Positions 45,560-59,500 of a DNA stretch of 64,000 nt are shown here, in pieces. The first letter of the stretch is position 1; each line of letters begins with the position of its first letter. The notes below the pieces were generated by a model that saw only the letters and a list, made by a program, of their open reading frames with translations, was not told the origin of the DNA and ran no database searches. This DNA comes from Chondrosia reniformis (taxonomy: Eukaryota; Porifera; Demospongiae; Chondrillida; Chondrillidae): positions 8,494,001 to 8,558,000 of the forward strand of contig OX359190.1 of the NCBI GenBank assembly GCA_947172415.1. Reading direction: 5' to 3'. Both the position numbers and the translations under genes were made by a program.

Positions 45560-48419
45560 AACAGTAGCATCAATCAATTTTAACCTACATAGAACATGTA
45601 TTATGTGAATGCAAGTTTAGTGTACATGTAAACTGTATAATATTGTCCTTGACAGAGTAAAGTCATACAGACCACTTCTAATTAGACTTTTGTTGACATG
45701 GAACTGGTTGCTATGGAAACTGTTCATTTAATTTCGCTGGCAATGGAAATGGGCTGCAGAAAGAGAAAACAAAATGTACATATTCACAAATATATAAAGT
45801 TATACTCCGCATGGACATAAGGCTTAGAAAAAAAAACATAAAAAGTATGTAATAAATGATCAATAATTTAGTTACTTGCTTATAGGACAGCCTTGCAATT
45901 GGTGAATTCATACATACAGAAGGACTTAATGCAAACATCAATTAGAACCATGCAATCCAGCTTGATCTGTACTTTAGCAATGATTTCACTAAACTAAACA
46001 CCATAACTTGTAACAAAACATAATAGAAGCATGAACAGTATTTACATGGAGACGGTGTGCATTTGTATAAATGGCAAAATGAATTGGTCATGGCTAGAAA
46101 TAGCTTGTCAGAATTGTACAGTATACATATATAAAGGATGAATATACTGATTATCCAACTTTAGATAAATCCTTCATGCAAACACTCTCTAAATGGCCAA
46201 TGTTATAGCTAAATTGATTTGGTACCATTCCAAATTTGGTAATATGTTACCATGGTAATAGTTGAGTAAATTGTTTTGCAAGTGATCTTAAAAACATCCA
46301 CTATTCACAGTTGTAATTTGACAGCCATTGAGAGGAATTAGACAATAGGCTACATGAACCCATGTACACTATCAATAACAACAACTCACGCGCACGCACA
46401 TGAAGAGGAATATCCTCCTAAACCAGTTGCTATGGTTAACAGGTACATTAACAGGTACAATTACAGAAGTCTAATTATCAATGCTTACACAAAATTGACA
46501 AGATATACCTGTTGCATATACGTAGGTTAGAAATAGGGATGACAGTACTCACTACAGTGCATGTGATTAATGAGAGTAATTAAAAAAGATAGCAATCATG
46601 TGATGTGGCTAATTATATATATATACAGAAGTGTTATACTGATCATGAAATATGAGTGACTTGCATGTTTGGGCACATCATTAATCCCTACATATATGTA
46701 AATTAAACATTAAAGAAGTTGGGATGGCCGGTGTTGCAAAGTATAGCACGTCTGGAAAAAGTATCAAAAGAAGACATCGGACATGAGTGATACAGCTAGC
46801 CATACAGAAGTTGCATACTGAAATTCAAATACTTATCCATACACATCACTTCTGTATTTGGGCACACCATGGATATAGCTGAAGTAGGGATGGTGCACCC
46901 AAACACATGCAGAAGTGATTTGTTTGCATATTCCCCATACTTCATTAAATTTGTTTGTAAAGTTTTCTTGGCAAAAAGTCAAAATAACATCACAGTCAAA
47001 GAGAAACCAAAATTTCTTATCTAAAATGGTGATCAAGTACAGCTGTAAGATTTATTATAGTGATTAATGTCAAACTATATTTAGATTTAATAGTTTGTAC
47101 ATGTAGACTTTGCTAAGATGTACATGTACGTACATGTATGCCTCTGTCATGCAAGTATTCTTTGAGCATATGAACAGCAGATGTATATTGCCCAAAGACT
47201 AATTGACTACTAATCAGTAGTTTGTCTGGAGAATGTTTGGATGTTGTTAAAAGGTTAACAGAGTCCTAAGATCATGCTTACATATAATTGTACAGCTATA
47301 TGTATACACTTTATACATGTATACTGAGTTGACAAGTGTTCTGAGCTTGAGACCTCAGGAGGCTAAGACAAGAGTGACATCCTATAAAAGCTCAAGCAAT
47401 TATAATCTTGCTCAAAGGGATTGCATAGCTTCATAACCAAAAATATATAGCAAGGCAAAATGATCTATTGAATACAGAGAACCTGTTAAGCATGTACGTA
47501 CAACACACCTCCCCTAACTGAATTACAGTAGCTGGGAGTTACTAGGGACTGGTAGACATGCTAAATCTGGTGGCAAAATCTACAGAATACAGTTGCTATA
47601 CTCACTGTCAATTCCATGCATATTTTCCCTTGATCCAACACTTTCTTTCATTATATTTTCCCATCTGAATGGGTTAAGCCAATAACTTCACTCAGTCCTC
47701 CTTGTCTCTTAATTGGACATGTTGCTAGGCAACTGATATTTCGTTCCATGACAATTCTATAAATATGTACAACAAATCAAGTATAGGCTGCACAATAAGA
47801 CATATACATACTTGTTTTTATATAAATGTTAAGTACAAAGTACATTTTGAACAGTCTCACAAATAAAGTATTTTACATGAGGGAAAGGTAATACGTATAC
47901 TAATCATAACATTATAACATTATTATAGAGGCTGATTCTCTAAACAAGATAACCTACCAATGAGTGTACTTTAGGCACGGACAACGCCAAAGTTCCTCAA
48001 ACTAGTCTATATTGGAAATTGCAATATTTGAGCAACGGCCATTTTGGATTCACAAATTGATTGCAATAGGGGATTTAGCGTATGCTCACTAATAGCAAGG
48101 TTGTCCTGTGTTGTGCATGAAACATGCCGATTGATATGTCTATTCATGCGCTTGCAAGAGTTTGTGAAATAAAAGATCACTGCTGAAATAATAATCAGAG
48201 GTTCATTAACATACTGATAGCTTGTTTATTAATTAAACAATTCTATTCATGGGGTCACTGTACATGTTATGATTTGCTTCGCTGGATATCCATGAATGAT
48301 TTCTAGTCGAAATTCATTAACTTTAACAACTTGCTGAATAGGCCGGGTCATGTTCTGCATGTAGTCTATTGTTCCTGAACATGACATCGAAAACAATAAA
48401 CAAAATTTTAATTTCACGA
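45560..48419. other. AT-rich intergenic region
   Basis: Lies downstream of the STAND gene. Apart from a hairpin-family repeat at 46740-46930 I see no supported gene, RNA or element. Short open frames lack splice or coding support. Confidence 0.65.
46740..46930 (+). repeat. Hairpin-repeat family, diverged copy outside the amplified block
   Basis: GGAAAAAGTATCAAAAGAAG, CATACAGAAGTTGCATAC, then ATCACTTCTG / TTTGGGCAC at the left arm and GTGCACCCAAA / CAGAAGTGAT at the right arm. It shows the repeat is a genome-wide family, not just part of the triplication. Confidence 0.75.
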
Positions 48420-48440
48420 TTTTCCGCCAAGTTCACGATG

Positions 48441-49262
48441 TTTCCCGCCGACAGTTTCTAATAAATAGGCGAGGAAATTTTCAGTCGTTGGCCTCCGGGC
48501 TATCAACTCTGGAGGTCTACTTTGGTGTGGATCGATGCGAAAACCGTGGTAGGAGCACGACCATGGTACCATGCGACAAAGGGTCATCGGTGTTCGTATA
48601 GTGGGGTGGTCTCTCTTCTATGGGTTAGTGCCTGGAGATGTATCTCACTATTAATTCTGCTTGTGTGTTAAATTGGCACTTGCGGAATTCTCACTATACG
48701 GCCCGTACCTGGAGGAGCGTGGGTCCAGTGCCACTACGTAATCGGTCAGGAACCCCTGTTGTAGGCTGCAGCTTCAGGTTGGTTTGGAAGGAATTTGCAT
48801 CAATGTAGTATTTTATTGTATATCATATATTTTTAATTCTTTTCTTATAGTTCATTGAACTGATGGGTCCCTACTCTAAAGCGCCTGGCCGATCCCAATG
48901 AGCTAAAGTCTGTGTGCAGTGTTCCCAAGCTACGTTGTGTGCACATGATGATTCTCATTGGTGGGAGTTTGTGGTCCGCCAGGGTCGGGCTTGTTCTGTT
49001 CGTAGCGTGGCAGGGCAAGACTAGTAACTGGTCATAGGTCGGTCAGGTACGCCGGATCGCTCCCGTGCAACTTCTCTTACGACGCAAGTAGTGGAAGTGT
49101 CAAACAGAGTTGAGAAACCGGAGGCCATTTGGGGCACGAAGTACTTCTACCTCCTCGTGGTGTGCCCTGGGGTCACCTTTACACTCAGTAATTTAAAGTG
49201 ATGCGAAACGAAGTACTGCAGCACAGTTCCAGTAACACTCAAAAGGAGAAGAAAGAGCATGG
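48441..49262 (+). ncRNA. Candidate spliced non-coding RNA gene
   Basis: An 820-bp block clearly richer in G and C than both flanks. It opens with E2F-like motifs (TTTTCCGCC, TTTCCCGCC at 48441). It is split by a 73-nt AT-rich segment at 48778-48850 that reads as an intron: donor CAG/GTTGGT and acceptor TTCTTTTCTTATAG. No open frame of useful length crosses it in any frame. I do not recognise a known RNA class (not U3, RNase P/MRP, SRP or 5S by eye). A decayed protein gene or an unrecognised transposon are alternatives. Confidence 0.35.
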
Positions 49263-49665
49263 TCTATGAAGAACTTGTTTAAGAACTTCATTGTTTGAAC
49301 ATTTTTTAATCATGTATACATGTATATTTCAGAATTGTCAAACAAAAATGATCATTGTGCAGTGGTTATATACAATGTCTATAATAATGAATTCATAATA
49401 AGATTGGTGAAAGAAGATATAAATATAACCCAGCTCATCACAAATGCATACATCTATGTAAGCATTCAGTATACTCTTGTAAATTATTGCATAACAAGTA
49501 TTAAAGATATCCAATTGCAAAGACTGGCCCATGTCCCTTAAATAGCGGCAACGTTGTAGGATATCATAAATGTCATTCGTGTTGTAAGCATGGAAAAAGG
49601 AGGTAAGTAAAACGGAAAAGAAAAAAAGACAAAGAAAAAAGATGTATAATATATTAGTTTATTCC

Positions 49666-49851
49666 CTAGAGTCTCACCTTAAGAGTCCTCTTCATCTCAC
49701 CTATATAGTTCCTGTTGTAGTCCTTGCAAGGGACTTGGTACACTATCCCTCTCGGGGAGCACAAACGGCAGTGAGGAGAGGTGATCCTAGCAATGGCATT
49801 GCTGTTCTTACTATATTGTTTGAACTTTTTCTTTATGTATGTATAAAACAA
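49666..49851 (-). pseudogene. GIY-YIG endonuclease relic, Penelope-like retroelement
   Basis: A 61-codon frame containing GIVYQVPCKDYNRNYIGE followed by KRTLKVRL. This matches the GIY...YIG core and the following R-TL-RL segment of the nuclease domain at the C-terminus of Penelope-like elements (family form VYKIPC..C...YIGET.RTL). The frame stops right after this core, and no reverse transcriptase was seen nearby, so it is a dead fragment. A stand-alone GIY-YIG gene is less likely. Confidence 0.55.
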
Positions 49852-50139
49852 TTATGAGATAATATATATATTAAAAAAAATCCTAAGTAGTGCTATTGAT
49901 GAATTTGATCCATACTGTGATTTTTCGTTGAAGGGAAAAAGAAAAAGGAAGAAAAGAAGAGGAAGAAAGCGAAACAGGAAGATTTTCCCAGATATGATTG
50001 TTGTAGGTTATGATAATAAATGTGAATTCTTGATAATTTGGCAGTAATTAGCTATAGCTATAGGAGATGAGGAAATATATATGACTCTGAAAGGAAATAT
50101 GATAAATATACGTATGTCCCTTTATATATAAAATACTAG

Positions 50140-50215
50140 GACCAGTGGAGATGAAGATAATTAGAAGGAGAAAACTTATACTCATCCAAAGTTTGCACTC
50201 GGTTTAATTACAACA
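50140..50215 (+). repeat. Dispersed repeat family, diverged partial copy
   Basis: Contains GGACCAGTGGAGATGAAG, CTCATCCAAAGTTTGCACTC and GGTTTAATTAC, a diverged 3' module. Confidence 0.5.
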
Positions 50216-50432
50216 ATACTGTTACTTTATATTGTATTAACTGACCAAGCACAAAATGACTTGTATACAACTCTTAGTTTCCTACTATTTTTATTATCAT
50301 TATTTCCTATTTAATATAACGTACTAATTATTATAAGAACAACAAGTTACAATTAACTGATAAATATGTATTAAGATATACTCCATAAATAATATATTAA
50401 TAAATATATGCCATGCAGCAGTGTATTCATGG

Positions 50433-50452
50433 TTTATTGTGCTCAATTTATT
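50433..50452 (-). terminator. Polyadenylation signals of the DLG5-like gene
   Basis: Two AATAAA hexamers on the minus strand (50433-50438 and 50447-50452), about 100 nt past the stop codon. The actual cleavage site is not determined. Confidence 0.45.
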
Positions 50453-50547
50453 AACAACAATAATATGAATAGAGTGATTAACTGGTGTAGTGATACATGA
50501 ATTTATGAAGGAATAATATTAAATGAGTTAAAATAATCTTTAAATTC

Positions 50548-53500
50548 TCAAAGGCTCTCAGTTAACCTATTCACAGTCACCCAAGTTTGATATTTCTGAT
50601 GTTTCTCTATCAAATTTACAATCTGGTTCACCAAGACTTCCAAACCAACCAGAAAGATAGTTTCTACATAATCAGATTGTCCATGTATTATACAGAATAC
50701 ACAACATAAAACCACTACGTACTGTAATGTTGAACTAATATGCATGGATCATCACAAAAATTGAATTGTGACAAAAAGAATATTATATTGTGGAATCATT
50801 ATACTATGTGCATACACTATGAAGTAATGAGGATTACTTGTTGCATTCATGACACCAATTGAAATGGTTTAGCATCAGTATCACAAGCATTATGAGAAAT
50901 TGAACATTTCAACCCAGAGCTCTATCATTGATGATGCTCAACCATTTCGATTACCATATACACACTAATACACCTTGTAGCCTTCAAAATTGGTATATAG
51001 TATTTATCTTAAATTGAAGCAATTATACACTCAGTGACAATTTTTTATTTCCCAAGGATGTAGGCTCATATTACTGATTGCATATATACAGTACATTAAA
51101 TCCTACCTGAACATTTATGTTCACATTTTGCTGCAAGTGCTGCCACATCTTCATATATCCTTTGAGCTTCTTGGCTGCTTATTTTCTCAGGATAGGACAT
51201 GTTAATACTCTCGGGTGCTCTAGGCTTGATGAAGATCACAATTGGTGGTGAAATATGACTTAGCAATTGCACAAGAGCCACATCGCTGGGTAAAATGCAC
51301 TGTTTCATCTGTACATAGAATGTCAAGAAAGAGGACCTTAATATACTTATATACATTAACAATTATGCAGTTGGACCACTATTAATGGTCACATTTCTAG
51401 AAAATGTAGTTATACTCATTTAAGAAATTTGACTAAAATATGGTTCAATGGATAAAAATACAAGTCAACAGACACCAACCTTTCTGAGTTGCTTCAAAAG
51501 TTCCTCTTTGTAGAGAACAGAAAATCCACCCATCTTGTCCATCTGATAGTACAGCACTCTACCAGAGGCAATATCTGCATTCAGTTGTGACTCAATAAGC
51601 TGTTCCTCTGACACATTTGCATCTATGATGTCTGTGCATGGGAATAAAGTAGCAGTTACAAGTGTGTTAAAATATAGAATTGAATCCTTATACTGACTTA
51701 CTGATATAGTTAAAATCATGCATGGAGACTAAGAATTCACAAAGGATCAAGAAAAAGACAAAGATTCCCAGGGTCACTGATGAAGGGTGGAATTCCCAGA
51801 AACAACTGTCTGGCCCAGTGGAGCAAAAGAAGAAAGAGAAGACTCCTGTATTTTCATTCAAGGCTCTCGCCAGGTTTAGTTCCGTATAGGCTTTTTATAT
51901 TTATTACAGAGTAGGAGTATAGCATGTAGGAAATGGCGTATTAGATTATTCGTGTATTGGATCATTACCAAACAAGCATTAATAATTATAGCTCAAGTAG
52001 ACTACCATATATGCTATTGTAACCATTAATGATCTGATATAACAACTGCTGTCTGACTTAGTGGATAAAGGAAGAAAAGAAGTTAACTGTATACGTATAT
52101 ATCATTATCCTCATCCAAAGTCAATATTCTATGAAAACTGTATTTTAATCTAAAAACGTCACATACTATTCTTAGGATCAGTGAAATTGTCAGTGACACT
52201 TTGCATGATTTATTTCAGTAAGTAATCAATTCACCTAAATTAGCAGCAACGAATTGATTGGGGAATTCCTCTAGAAGACGAGTCCTTATAATGTCTGAGA
52301 GTGCTCCCAAAAGAACTACAGGTCTTGCTCCTCTGTAAGCCTCCACCTCTTCGTAAACATCAACACCAAGTTCTGTCACAAACAGAAAAGAGCATGCTAA
52401 AACTTGCATGTGTTATCATTTTGGAATGGATTATACAAAGATAACGGATATGGTATGGTAGGATGTCTCACTTAATTGCCAAGGTAATCTCCAAATTCAT
52501 AACATACACACTAAGAATTTATCATTATGTAGTCAAAGTACTTTTAGACAATCTTAGAGAGAGCTTTAAATATTATGCGTCACTCTGTTAATTCCTGACA
52601 CGGTCATTATCTTAATACTTAGAATCAGGCCCTTAATGATTTTATATTTTATATACTGGTTGCAATTTTAATATGTAGAACATCTGTCCTTATATATACT
52701 TTTTAGTGGTGAGCATAATATCTACCAGTGATTGTTCACTTTTTCATACATATGTATATGTTAGCTATAATAGAATACAGATTTCTTCTAACTGCATCGA
52801 ACAAATCATTTGAAAGGATTCAGTCACTGAAGAACACCCTTGAGGTCAAAACGTCTAACAACCAAGAAGAGACAACAAAGCTGTGTCTTTAGACGCTCTA
52901 AAAGTCGAAAGATGATCCTTTCAAAAGATATGTTAGCCGTGTTACAGCAACTTGACAGTTACCAAGGTTACAGGATTGTGGATATACCCCCACATTATGT
53001 GACATATGTAGTTACCTTCTCCCTGCTCTTCAACATACTGCTGAGCTTTGTAGTAGTTAGGTATGACTCCTTGCTCAGCATCTGTGCCATCTTTATGAAG
53101 TCTGCTGACTCTAAAGTGCCTTTTGGCCAAAGGACTATCATCCAAGATTTGAAACACATCTCCCACTTCAATTTTCAGCTCTTTAGGCTTACGAGGAACA
53201 TATGAGTAATTAGCCCTGCAATGTTCATAATATGTTTATGCAAAAATCTGAAAATTCTACATAAGATGCATTTTCAGTACTTACAAAGTTAAGTATTGTA
53301 TAGTCTCAACACTTGGCAATAATATTCAAATGATGAAGTAATTTTAAAGCAATCAAATACCACAACTATCATTTTAATTTAATAGTGGATTAGGTTCATC
53401 ATGATTAAAATATACTGTACAGTTGTAAAGAATTTTGTGCTATGTAATTATTTAAAATTTTCATCACTTATATAATATATCCACAAAAGAACACATTTAT

Positions 53501-56500
53501 CATAGAACTTGTATACATAACACTTAATATATATATATATTAATAATGGCTTCTTACCGTATATGCAACTAATACTGGACCTATTTAACAGCTTTATCTT
53601 TTGGATTGACTATAAGACAGAGCAGTTACTGTAAGAAACCAATTTACCTGATGTACTCTGCATCCATTAAAGGATCAGGTCCTCCGTTTGGCTCATTAAC
53701 CATGCTATCAAGTGATCTGGAAGGCTGCACAGCTTCAGCACCAAATCTGCTACAATTGTTGATGGCAACATCCGAGTGAGCTCTGCTGTGGTACTCAGAC
53801 GGTGAGGAGGAATCAATTGCATGCTCTTGACCATTATTTAGAGACAAAAGACTCTCATTGTCGCTCTCCCATTGTGAAAATTCTCTCAGACGGCGAGCAA
53901 GGCGAGGTCTGCTTCTACCATATTTCCCATATTTTCCACCATAGTGATTTAGGCCATATCCACTACTCCCTAGGCTCTCTTGAGTGCCTGGTTGGCTGTA
54001 ACTCCCACCATCACTATGGAGAATGGAGCCAGAGGAATCACGCCTCCTGACTGTGTGCCGTTCTCCATCTTGTCTGGCAAAATGATCGTCATCAATCGCT
54101 GGGTCTTGGGTTGGTAGAGTGGCAACAGTGAGTGGGTTGTAGTTTTCACCATTGGTAAACTCGTTGAATGATAAATGAATAGATTGTGAAGAAGATGAAA
54201 ACTCATAGCCCTCTTGAGAGTATTCACTCCCAGTGGCTGAATAATGCATGGCTTCATCCTGAGTGGTCTCTGATTCAATGAATTCTCGAAATTCAATTCT
54301 TCTTTCATTGTAGGGGCCTTCCGGATAGCGGGAGTGCTTTTGCCTCTGGGGAGAGATTGGATTCCTAGAACGCTGACTGGTTACTATGGAGACCAACTGC
54401 TTAGTAGGGACATCCCCTCCTGAAGAATTTGATCCAGTAGATGTATGTCGTTGCCTAGGATCATAGTGATTGTGGCTGGGAAGTGTGAATGATCTGGTTG
54501 GAGGGTAATTTGAAGGAAATGTAGGCTTAGTAGCTTGGAGTAGGTCTTGGCTAGTGATAGTTAATCCTTGGGTTGCATTGTTGTGCATTTGGCTCTCCGT
54601 TGCTCCTTGACTAATGGTCGTAGGTGGTGACACCATTTTAGCATCGCTAGAAGAAAACGAAGCAGACCTTAAACTTCTTTGAGGACTATAGACAGGCATT
54701 GGGGAGTGCATGATTGGCTGGGAAATGATTCTCTCAATCTCAAGTGTCATAACTCCTTGTTTATTTGGTTTTAAAAGCTTTTTCAAGATTGAAGGCTTTT
54801 CCTTGACAACAGGAGTGCCATTGATCTGCATTCATATTACAGAGCAACATAATGAAACATACTAAAAGAATTGAATCAAAAATAGTTGTATAGATGCCAC
54901 CCCTACTTAGAGAGTACGGACGTACTCTTAATAGTAAAAAGATTAATGAACTAATTTTTATCTAAAATAATATAACATATATTCTCTTAGTACAACCATA
55001 TACACCTTCATACTAGTAACTCACTCTAATTATCCTGTCACCAACTTGGAAAATTTGGTCACATGAATTCACTGGTGTAACCTCACTAATTCGATATGCA
55101 CTTTCCCAATCCCACTTAAAGCCAAGTCCTGTGTGAAAAGAAAATGTTTATAATATATGGAGACATATCTACAGTACGTACATTGCACTTCTATATAATA
55201 ATTGACAAAGAAGCATTTCGAATAATTGACTAAAACCTCTTCACCATTGCCCAGCCCACTTCCTGTGGACATTAATCAGTGGCCCACTTCCTGTGAGGTG
55301 ATTCCATTAAGGTATATAGAATGTGAGACCAGCAGCCCCAGCCCACTTCCTATGGACATTAATCAGTGGCCCACTTCCTGTGAGGTGATTCCATTAAGGT
55401 ACGTATATAGAATGTGAGACCAGGAGCCCCAAGCCCACTTCCTGTGGGAGGGGCCATCTAAACCAATGGGTAGCATACAATACTTTAACAACAGAGAAAT
55501 GAACACCTGGTAAGTGTAGAAGGGAGGACTTTGTCAGCAATGTATTCAGTTTCATGACATCATGTGGAGGATGCCAGATATATACAAATTAGCCTGAGCT
55601 CATCATAAGAGAAGGGATATATGTGCAACCTTATATACATACAAGTAGTTAATGAGAATGACCTACACTACAGTATATAAGGTTCATTCTTAGCCGTTAA
55701 AGGAATGTGATGGCCAAAGTCTGCAAGTGGGCATTGTATAATATATTAACTAATGGTACATACAAATTATGAGAACTATTTGATGCATTAACACACCTTC
55801 CTTTTGCACTAAGATTGCAAATTCATGTGTCTCAGTTTGGTTGCTTGAGTTTATATTGGTTTGGTGCGGTTGCTGGGTAGCCAGGAGGGATGGCTTTCCA
55901 GCTGCTTGCAATACACACCCGAGAGCCACATGTTGACCCTTCCTCCTTCTCACCACTAGGTGCAGAGCCTCTTTGCTCTCTTTGATGGCTTTGACTGCTT
56001 CTTTGTGGAAAACACATGACAAATCAATGTCATTCACTGACTCGATCGCATCTCCAACTCTACATTTCAAAATTATTAGGAGGCTTGTCAGGTAAATACT
56101 TACGTAACAGGAGCACATGTACATACGTATATATGTACGTTTATATGCATAGAAGTTGTTCGTGTACATATGTAAAATATATATGTACCTATATACAGTA
56201 GTTTTTGATAATTTATAAGCTGTCTATGAATAGTTCTAATCAGCTATGTCTTCAACATGGGGTATTGAATTTTTAGAAGTTTTGAAATTTTTATTAATAA
56301 CTAAAATTTTTGCTGTCTATTAGATCCAGTTTCTGTACGTATACTAACTGTGTCTCATGAGAAATAGCCTTTTTTGGTTAATTGGTCACCCAGTAAAAAG
56401 TAGATAAGTGAAGTGAATATAAAAAGCAAGCTAGTACATATATATATACCTAACCCTAATTTGTACTTGTAAATCTTACTTAAGACAAATATGGATGTAA

Positions 56501-59500
56501 TAAGATTTTGGACATCTTACTTTAGAACACTGTCAGCGGGACTTCCTGGTGTGACCTGGGTAATAATGACTGCATTTGGGTTTGGGAGTTGAGGTTGATC
56601 TGATCCGCCCATAACAGCAAAACCAGCAGGGCCATCAGCATCCTGCATGGACAATATATATATATAAAGCTGTTAATTACCATACATATGTACTAGCAAG
56701 TGAATAATTAATCATAATCAAATTGCAAAGATCCATTCAACAATCAGAGAAATCACTTTACATCAATGTAAACTGACAAAATTCCAGATAATAATGTTGC
56801 ATGATAAGGATACATGGGAGGGGCTGTGTTAGCCAATAACGTATGAAACCATTGGTTGAATAAGAGTCAGCAAATTACTATCTATGTATCATGTTAATAA
56901 TGAATGTACACCTAATAATACATGAATGCTAGAGTGTAATTATTTTCTCCTATGTATGAGTAATCCAAAAAACACCATTTCTGCCATACTGTACTACATC
57001 CATTTAACAGGAAAAGGCCAATGACTAGTGCAGTAGTGCTTAGGTATGTATCTTGTTACACAGTTAAGAGTAATATATAGTAAACAATGGTGCACAATAG
57101 TAATATTACACGATACACAATAGTACACAGAAGTACACAGAAGTACACAATAATACACAATAGTACACAGAAGTACACAATAATACACAGAAGTACACAG
57201 AAGTACATTATAATACACAATAATACACAATAGTATACAGAAGTACGTTATAACACACAATAATACACAATAGTACACAGAAGTACACAATAGTACACAC
57301 TTGTAAACAATAATACACAATAGTACACACTTGTGAACAATAATACACAGAAGTACACACTTGTGAACAATAGTACACCGCTTACTAGCTTCAAATCCAA
57401 AAATAGTTCTTCCCATATCTGCAGTAGTGATAAAGTGTAGAATGGCTATAATAAGCTGTCCGTATAAGCCATAAGCTAATAGTCTACTGGGTAGCTAAGC
57501 GACAATTAAAATATTCAGTTATGGGTAGAAGTTGGGGTGTGTGGACGCATTGGCTGTTCAACTATGCAAACCTTTCTAATGTGTTTATGTAGGTGTCATA
57601 TCACTACTATAGTGACCAATACTCACATCGCCCCACTTAATTTTCTGTCTCTCCTTCCAAAGCTCATCAATTCTCTCCAGTGTCTTGGCATGCTCTTCCA
57701 TAAGCCGATCATTCTTGCTGCGAAATGAAACATTTTCCTTATCCAAACGACCAATCTCTTCTAAAATAATGGAATAGGAAGCTGAATAGTAAATTCATTG
57801 GTTATTAGTCTGCCTGTGACTAAATAATAAAATTAACATGTAAAATTATGTCTGTAGTAGAGTATCACAATGTAAGAAGTGATAGAGGATAGAGGAATAC
57901 ATTATTGCATACATGCATAGATCAATGTAAAACTTGAATTAGAGTATCCATAATATGCTTAATTCACTGGTCTTACCTAACAATTTATCTTTCTCTCCCT
58001 TTGATTTTGTCAGTCTTGTACTTAAACTAGCTACTTCATGACGAAGGGCATCCAAATCCAAATCACCGTTGTTAAAATCTTTTTTTCCTCCTGCACCTCC
58101 TCCTCTAACTTGTAATTCCATTTTTAGATCTCGTATCTTTCCTAGGAGGTGATCCAGCTTACGTTCCACTTCAGAAGTTGTAACTGAATCTTTGCTGTGC
58201 ATAGCTTGGTCGCTAAAGAGCTTCTCAATTATTGAAGCCTTCATCTTTTGGGTCTGAGCCAATGCCTCTACAAGTGAAGTGATTTCTTCTGCACTGCTGG
58301 TCTTGGATGAACTGTCATGCTTGAGGCCATAGCGGAGATAGGATCTTGACAGGGCCGACTTTATCTACAATTAAATAATCAAGTATACTCCTTTATGATC
58401 CTACGTATTTATACTAGCCAGGCTATAAATCAGATATATATATACGAAGGTCAGAAAATGAGGAATGACTATATATGTGTATATGAGGTGATCTTCTGAA
58501 ATAAATACATTTATTTTATTATTGTTATTGTTAGAATCTGGCTATCCTCTCAGCTTCAAATTAGTCTGAACCTATGTAATTCACTGACAAATGCATTGAT
58601 TGTACTGAATAACAAAAACCAAAATACGTATATCCAGGAAAAGGACTATTGTGGGGAAAATTATATAAAATAAAACTTAATTAGCCCTACTTGATTCAAT
58701 TCTTGCTGCAGAGTTTCCTTTGTGGTTGCCACCTCTTCTAGTGCCTTCCTAGTGGACAACATCTCCTCTGTAGCACTGTCTCTGGCATTCATCATGCTTT
58801 TAAGGTCTTTGGCGTCCTCCTCTCTCTGCTGCTTAATGACCTCAAGCTTCTTCTTCAGTGTTGTTTGGTCGGACACCAACTTTCCCTGCTGCTCGCTGAT
58901 GATATCTCTCTCATTTAGTGCTAAATCTTTTTCAGTTTGAAGCTCTGTTATCTATTCAGACATTAACATGTAGCAATTTATTCAAACACTCTTAACAAGA
59001 AGGTGCATCAGTGCTTACTTGTGCTTTTAGCCTTTGTATTTCAGTGAAGGCTGAAGAATGTTCTCTAACAGCCACTCCCTTCTCTTTACTGAGCATGTTC
59101 AACTGCTCTCTTAGATCATTCCTTTCCATACAAATAGAAGTATGCTGCATGTAAATAGGAAGAATGTATTAAGGCTGGATGGTAAAACATTGTGTAAGTT
59201 GGTCAACAATATTGTTACTATTTATAGGTTTTATTGTCTAATTTGTTTACTCCTCTGATCTAGACATTGAAAAGATATATACTATTCTTTAATCTTTTTA
59301 CCTGTTCTTTGATTTTTTCATTCTCTCTAATCAGATCTGCAAACTCTTTCTCCTTCTTACCATTATAATCAGAGTTACCTGGCAAACTGGTTGCCATGGA
59401 GAGTTTATCCTTTAATTCAGTCCTTTGTGATTGGTCATTGCCTAAGTTGTTAGCAGATGAAGCTAGTTTTATAGTTCCTCTGAAAGCACTGAAAGATTGT

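Noticed and set aside
49320..49541. 73-codon frame (+)
   Set aside because: AT-rich and unrecognised, with an equally long frame on the opposite strand; no support as a gene.
52810..52925. Possible extra DLG5 exon between SH3 and the kinase-like domain
   Set aside because: One reading is phase-compatible, but its sequence is unlike the family, and exons 53016-53215 and 52235-52372 already join directly in phase.
52840..53205. Plus-strand frame of 121 codons
   Set aside because: Mostly antisense to the DLG5 SH3 exon and its intron; no domain or splice support.
56994..57416. 140-codon Cys/Val/Leu-rich frame (-)
   Set aside because: Direct translation of a short-unit satellite in a DLG5 intron.
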